A stretch of 17,542 nt of DNA, taken from NCBI GenBank assembly GCA_937871705.1, contig CALMOO010000587.1, forward strand, positions 1-17,542, given 5' to 3'. Below are positions 14,016-17,542 of this stretch, piece after piece. Each line of letters begins with the position of its first letter. The stretch's first letter is position 1. Both the position numbers and the translations under genes were made by a program. The notes beneath the pieces are model-generated. The model was not told where the DNA came from and ran no database searches. It was given only the letters and a program-made list of their open reading frames with translations. The stretch is from an uncultured Hymenobacter sp. (GTDB taxonomy: Bacteria; Bacteroidota; Bacteroidia; Cytophagales; Hymenobacteraceae).

Positions 14016-14410
14016 ACACCCAAGCTACTACGTGGCAAGAATTTATGTAGCGCCACCAAAACCTTTAGGGAATTTAGAGGCGTATCGAGGAGCCTGGCAT
14101 GACTTGGCAAAAGACAAGGTTATCAACCTAAGAAGTGGCTCTTAAAGGCTACTCTTACAAACAAAAAACCCTGTTTCCAGGGAGGAAACAGGGTTTTTAG
14201 TGGCCACGTTAGGAACAGCATCCACCGACTTGGCTGGACTCAAACCACTACTAAAATGTCCGTTTTCAGTATGGCAAGGGCATTTTTCTTAATCAACTGT
14301 CGGGATAAGTCTAGCTACTATCGGGATTAATCGGGCGTTTTGTCCCCCGGTTGTCCCCTGAGCGGGGGACAGCTACTAGCTTTAGGGTAGCATTACTAGT
14401 CCCCTCCCCT
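14016..14410. other. Non-coding region at the island boundary
   Basis: About 395 nt without a gene between the divergent hydrolase and integrase genes. It contains an orphan terminator (14164-14198) and a cluster of short repeats just before the integrase: TTGTCCCC twice (about 14339 and 14351), AGCTACTA twice (14313-14320, 14371-14378), CGGGAT-type repeats near 14300-14330, and the inverted pair TGTCCCC/GGGGACA (about 14352-14371). Such repeats could be arm-type sites for the recombinase or autoregulatory sites. Confidence 0.45.
14164..14198. terminator. Orphan bidirectional terminator
   Basis: Perfect 15-bp stem (14164-14178 with 14184-14198), loop AGGGA, with A-run and T-run flanks. No gene in the window ends here: the hydrolase gene starts to the left and the integrase starts to the right. 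It may be left from a gene whose 3' end was at the insertion site. Confidence 0.8.
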
Positions 14411-15631
14411 ATGGCTTCTGTCTCCTTTCTGTTAAAGGAACCTAGCGCCGTCAAGCCCACACCCATCTTTGCCTTTATAAGCTTCGATGGCCAGCGTGTC
14501 AAGGTTTATACAGGCTTGAGCATCCTGCCCAAACAATGGCTCAAAAGTGAGCAGCGCGCACAGGAGCGGGGCTACGCCGAAAATGGCGCCCTCAACGACA
14601 GCCTTAAGCTGGCTGAGCAGCAACTGCTTACTTGCTATCGCACTTGCCGCTCGCAGGGCCAACTGCCCACGGTAGAGGCACTACGGGCTTCCATTGTCCC
14701 GGCGGCTACCCCGGCCCAGGCAGCGCCCGTACTCACGTTCTGGCACTACGTAGAAGAGTGGATAAGCCAGAAGAAAGCAGCCGGCCTACTGACCACGGCG
14801 CGCACCTATGCCACGGCAGCACGCCACCTGCGTGAGTTTGCCCAGGCCCAGCGATATGCGGTCGACTTTGATACCATCACGCCCAGCTTCGGGGACAAGT
14901 ACACTGCCTATTTGGTAGGGCCAGCTAATCTGACCGATAACAGTGTGCTCAAGGTGCTAGCCCGGCTAAAAGTGTTTATGAAGTGGGCGGGGGAGCGTGG
15001 GCTGCACACGAACACGTACTACCAACGTCTGAATTGGTCGCGTCGGGAGCCCGACGTGATGACGCTCACAGCGCAAGAGCTAGCTACGCTGGCCACCTTG
15101 GATCTGCCTGCCGGCGGCTATCTCGACAATGCTCGCGGGCTGTTCGTGCTCAGCTGCTACACGGGCTTACGCTACTCAGACTTAGTGAGCATCCGGGCCG
15201 AGCACGTGCGGGGCAACACCCTGCGCCTAGTGATGCAAAAGACGCGGGACGTCGTAACCGTGCCCTTACGACCTGAGGCCTTGACACTCGTCAACCAGCT
15301 GCTAACGGGTGCGCTACGACCTGTGGCTAATCAGGTGCTCAACCGCTACTTGAAAGAACTGGGTGAGTTAGCAGAGCTAACGACTCCCGTAGAAGTCGTA
15401 CGTTACCGCGGAGGCCGGCGCGAGAGCGAGACGCTTCCGAAGTGGCAGCGGCTGACTTGCCACACCGGCCGGCGCACCTTCGCCACGCTGGCGCTCGAGC
15501 AGGGCCTTCGACCTGAACTCGTCATGAAGATAACCGGGCACAAGAGCTGGGCTAGCTTTAAGCGTTACGTTAACATCACGGCCGACGTGGTAAGCAAAGA
15601 GTTTCACCGGGTGTATGGTGGAGATGTGTAG
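14411..15631 (+). CDS. Tyrosine recombinase/integrase (Bacteroidota mobile-element type)
   Basis: A 406-residue site-specific recombinase. The N-terminus resembles the arm-binding domain of this group (PIFAFISFDGQRVKVYTGLSI), the middle (about 108-215) is the SAM-like core-binding domain, and the C-terminus is catalytic: R254 in CYTGLRYSD, K277 in MQKTRD, H351-x-x-R354 in HTGRRTF, H377 in GHKSW and the nucleophile Y386 in KRYV. All six catalytic positions are present, so the enzyme looks active. I chose the ATG at 14411; an open upstream extension to 14351 reads through the repeat-rich leader. It faces a restriction-modification gene and probably mobilised the island extending to the right. 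Related to integrases of conjugative transposons such as IntDOT. Confidence 0.93.
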   Translation: MASVSFLLKEPSAVKPTPIFAFISFDGQRVKVYTGLSILPKQWLKSEQRAQERGYAENGALNDSLKLAEQQLLTCYRTCRSQGQLPTVEALRASIVPAATPAQAAPVLTFWHYVEEWISQKKAAGLLTTARTYATAARHLREFAQAQRYAVDFDTITPSFGDKYTAYLVGPANLTDNSVLKVLARLKVFMKWAGERGLHTNTYYQRLNWSRREPDVMTLTAQELATLATLDLPAGGYLDNARGLFVLSCYTGLRYSDLVSIRAEHVRGNTLRLVMQKTRDVVTVPLRPEALTLVNQLLTGALRPVANQVLNRYLKELGELAELTTPVEVVRYRGGRRESETLPKWQRLTCHTGRRTFATLALEQGLRPELVMKITGHKSWASFKRYVNITADVVSKEFHRVYGGDV

Positions 15632-15659
15632 CAGTGGACCTTACAACCTACGTTTCTAG

Positions 15660-15743
15660 CAATTCACACTCACGTGCTACGTGACCAGCGACACGGTGGC
15701 GCGCGAGTTTCGACTCTCATGGGGGCAAGAATCGACAGCATGA
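15660..15743 (+). pseudogene. Remnant of a second integrase C-terminus
   Basis: A short open stretch between stops translates to a tail containing CYVTSDTVAREF, then LSWG, then a stop. It resembles the end of the intact integrase just upstream (RYVNITADVVSKEF ... VYG), including the catalytic-tyrosine position and the V-x-x-EF step, but differs enough to be a diverged relative, not a fresh duplication. No upstream coding continuity is seen. Short length limits certainty. Confidence 0.45.
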
Positions 15744-15789
15744 TAGTGCGTCTGGCATCAGCACTTATTGGCAGATTCACACTCTAATA

Positions 15790-16197
15790 TTGTGGCCCAT
15801 TCCTACCCTACCTTCTACTTACGTGACTTATCTTGAATTCGAAGCCCGTTGGCGACCAGCCGGCGGAGCCGAGCGAGCCAACTATGGTTTGTTTCTCACT
15901 GACCTCTGTGACTTGTTAGGGCTACCCCGCCCTGATGTTACTACCGATAACCCAGCTCAAGATGCCTACGTGTTGGAGCGAGCTGTGCTATTTGACGACG
16001 GTGCTGGCAAGAAGAGTACCGGCCGCATTGACCTCTATAAACGTGGTTGTTTTGTATTCGAAACAAAGCAAGGGGTAAGTCGTTTAGAGGAGGTTTTACA
16101 AGAGAACGAGGACGAAACGTCTACTAATAAAAATACCGCGAGCGCGGCAGCGCGGCAGCGCGGCAGCGCGGCAGCGCGGCAGCGCGGCAGCGCATAA
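15790..16197 (+). CDS. Type IIL/IIG restriction-modification enzyme, N-terminal nuclease part (frame-shifted, OFF)
   Basis: This encodes the nuclease end of a single-chain restriction-modification protein. The opening resembles MmeI-like enzymes (EARW...ERANYGLFLTDLCDLLGLPRP), and the PD-(D/E)XK active site is D81-X9-E91-X-K93 (RIDLYKRGCFVFETK), with the same spacing as reported for MmeI. The frame then enters a tract of 8-bp repeats and stops at TAA 16195-16197, about 135 residues in total, far shorter than the ~900 or more residues of the family. The methyltransferase half continues in another frame. No ATG start is available; TTG 15790 or, more plausibly, GTG 15823 are candidates, and TAATATTG (15785-15792) is one base off the -7 promoter consensus, favouring GTG. 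It begins shortly after the integrase. Confidence 0.82.
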   Translation: MWPIPTLPSTYVTYLEFEARWRPAGGAERANYGLFLTDLCDLLGLPRPDVTTDNPAQDAYVLERAVLFDDGAGKKSTGRIDLYKRGCFVFETKQGVSRLEEVLQENEDETSTNKNTASAAARQRGSAAARQRGSA

Positions 16198-17542
16198 GTG
16201 GGTCTACTGCTGAACGGCTTGAATTAGGCCTTCCCGCTGAGAAAAGACGCAGGGGGCATGCGCTGCGCGGTACCGCTAAATGGCGGCAAATGATGGAGGC
16301 AGCCCGTCAACAGGCGTTAGGCTACGTGCGGGCACTGCCAGCTAGTGAGCCACGGCCACCGTTCATTGTGGTAGCTGACGTGGGCTACTGCTTCGACCTT
16401 TACAGCAATTTCATGGGTGTAGGCGAAAACTACGTACCTTTTCCTGATTCACAAAGCTACCGAATCGGGTTGGCTGACCTAGCTGACGAGAAGGTGCTGA
16501 CGCGCCTACGATTACTCTTCACCGACCCGCAGCAGCTCGACCCCAGCCGCCACGCCGCCCAGGTGACGCGCAAACTGGCCAGCCAGTTGGCCGCCCTGTC
16601 TGCGCAACTCGAGCGGGCTGGCCATGCCTCGGAAATAGTAGCGCAGTTCCTAATGCGTTGTCTCTTCACCATGTTTGCTGAGGATGTACAGCTTATACCA
16701 AGCGACTCTTTCAAGGGGCTACTTCAACAGTACGACACCGACGCGCTACGCCCGCATCTACCCGACGCGCTAACCAGCTTGTGGGCCACCATGGACACGG
16801 GCGGCTTTGCCCCCACGCTGGCTGCCCGTCTACCCCGATTCAACGGGCAGCTATTCCACGAGGCCACGGCCCTACCCCTATCGGCGGCCCAGCTTGCCTT
16901 GCTGCGCGAAGCGGCTGCCGCCGATTGGACTACCGTAGAGCCGGCCATTTTCGGCACCCTGCTAGAGCGGGCCCTGAACCCCAAAGAGCGCCACCGCCTA
17001 GGGGCTCACTACACCCCGCGCCGCTACGTCGAGCGCCTGGTGCTACCCACCGTGCTAGAGCCTTTGCGCCGCGAGTGGGCCGCCGCCCAGGCCGCCAGCG
17101 CCCAGCGCCAAAACGAGGGCAAAGACAAAGAGGCCCGCGCCGAATTGGTGAAGTTCCTCAACCGCCTCACGTCGGTTAAAATCCTTGACCCTGCCTGTGG
17201 ATCTGGCAATTTCCTATACGTGACGCTGGAGCACCTGAAACGGCTAGAGGGGGAAGTGCTGGCCGCTGTCAATGGCTTTGGGCAAACCGGCCTGCTCGAC
17301 CTAGCCGGGGGCACCACCGTAGGCCCGCGCCAACTGCTAGGGCTGGAGCTAAACCCTCGCGCCGCTGCCATTGCCGATGTGGTGCTGCGCATCGGCTACC
17401 TGCAATGGCATATCCGTACCCACGGCCTTACCCAAATGCCGGAACCGCTGCTCACCGACGACCACAATATCCGCCAGCAGGATGCCGCCCTGCATCACGG
17501 CCCACCCGTGCCACGCCTCGATGCCCTGGGCCAACCCGTTAC
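16131..17542 (+). CDS. Type IIL/IIG restriction-modification enzyme, methyltransferase part (3'-partial)
   Basis: This frame opens after a TAA at 16128-16130, runs through the repeat tract and stays open to the right edge. It continues the enzyme: a helical linker (AKWRQMMEAARQQALGYVRA), the FIVVADVGYCFDLYSNF strand region, FLMRCLFTMFAEDV, TMDTGGF, and FGTLLERALNPKERHRLGAHYTP, which are typical of MmeI/YeeA-like class I DNA methyltransferases. The SAM-binding motif I DPACGSGNF is at 17187-17213. The catalytic NPPY motif and target-recognition domain lie beyond the window. In-frame ATGs at 16290 and 16293 could permit reinitiation about 95 nt after the upstream stop. There are no stops or decay in this half, so it appears to be under selection. 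Confidence 0.82.
16142..16194 (+). repeat. Octanucleotide tandem repeat (GCGCGGCA)6 inside the restriction-modification gene
   Basis: Six perfect head-to-tail copies of GCGCGGCA (16142-16189) followed by a partial copy (GCGC, then A). Because 8 is not a multiple of 3, a change in copy number shifts the reading frame. The tract encodes a repeating A-R-Q-R-G-S-A-A in any frame and so introduces no stop. It lies in the linker between nuclease and methyltransferase domains, where extra residues would be tolerated. Confidence 0.95.

Noticed and set aside
14198..14270. tRNA gene as an integration target next to the integrase
   Set aside because: No acceptor stem, anticodon arm or T-loop consensus could be assembled on either strand.
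16142..16194. CRISPR array or a structured protein repeat as explanation of the 8-bp tandem tract
   Set aside because: Units are contiguous with no spacers, and the unit length is not a multiple of three, which fits a slippage tract and not a CRISPR or protein-level repeat.
15790..16197. Plain pseudogene by random frameshift
   Set aside because: The frame break lies exactly in a tandem repeat, both halves are otherwise intact, and a single-unit change restores the frame; a fixed decay is less likely, though not excluded.
16457..16984. Minus-strand open frames inside the methyltransferase region
   Set aside because: They are antisense to a strongly conserved methyltransferase frame and arise from GC-rich codon structure.

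Overview
The window looks like a chromosomal piece of a Hymenobacter-like member of the Bacteroidota (Cytophagales). The evidence is a type IX secretion (T9SS) C-terminal sorting domain, Bacteroidota-type promoters (TTG ... TAnnTTTG) with no Shine-Dalgarno sites, a ligase/PASTA gene pair, moderately high GC, and several palindromic intergenic repeats. The genus is an inference from gene content and style; no database search was made.

Left part, plus strand (1-5490). It opens inside a D-Ala-D-Ala ligase gene whose product carries the tail of one ligase domain followed by a complete second one. Then come a membrane-anchored three-PASTA protein, a large T9SS-secreted protein, a small basic protein overlapping a nucleotidyltransferase (toxin-antitoxin-like layout), and a single-domain rhodanese. 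The ligase/PASTA and PASTA/T9SS junctions are filled by inverted repeats.

Middle, minus strand (5545-12402). A membrane fatty acid hydroxylase/sterol desaturase converges on the rhodanese gene. RecQ helicase follows, then a GC-rich giant palindrome, then a nicotinamide-salvage cluster: nicotinamide phosphoribosyltransferase (nadV), an NMN adenylyltransferase-like protein and a NrtR-type Nudix regulator. A promoter with a palindrome inside it lies between the regulator and the two enzymes. A small lysine-rich exported protein of unknown function comes next. From 12403 to 13145 there is no convincing gene apart from a terminator serving the next gene.

Right part (13146-17542). A secreted alpha/beta hydrolase (minus strand) is followed by an apparent accessory island: an orphan intrinsic terminator, a tyrosine recombinase of the Bacteroidota mobile-element type, a short decayed remnant that looks like the tail of a second integrase, and a restriction-modification gene that runs off the window. 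This last gene is the most interesting item. Its N-terminal nuclease part (D-X9-E-X-K, as in MmeI) and its methyltransferase part (DPACGSGNF motif) are in different frames. The only place where the frames can be joined is a tandem tract of six 8-bp units (GCGCGGCA). Removing one unit or adding two restores a single reading frame, so this appears to be a phase-variable type IIL/IIG system captured in the OFF state.
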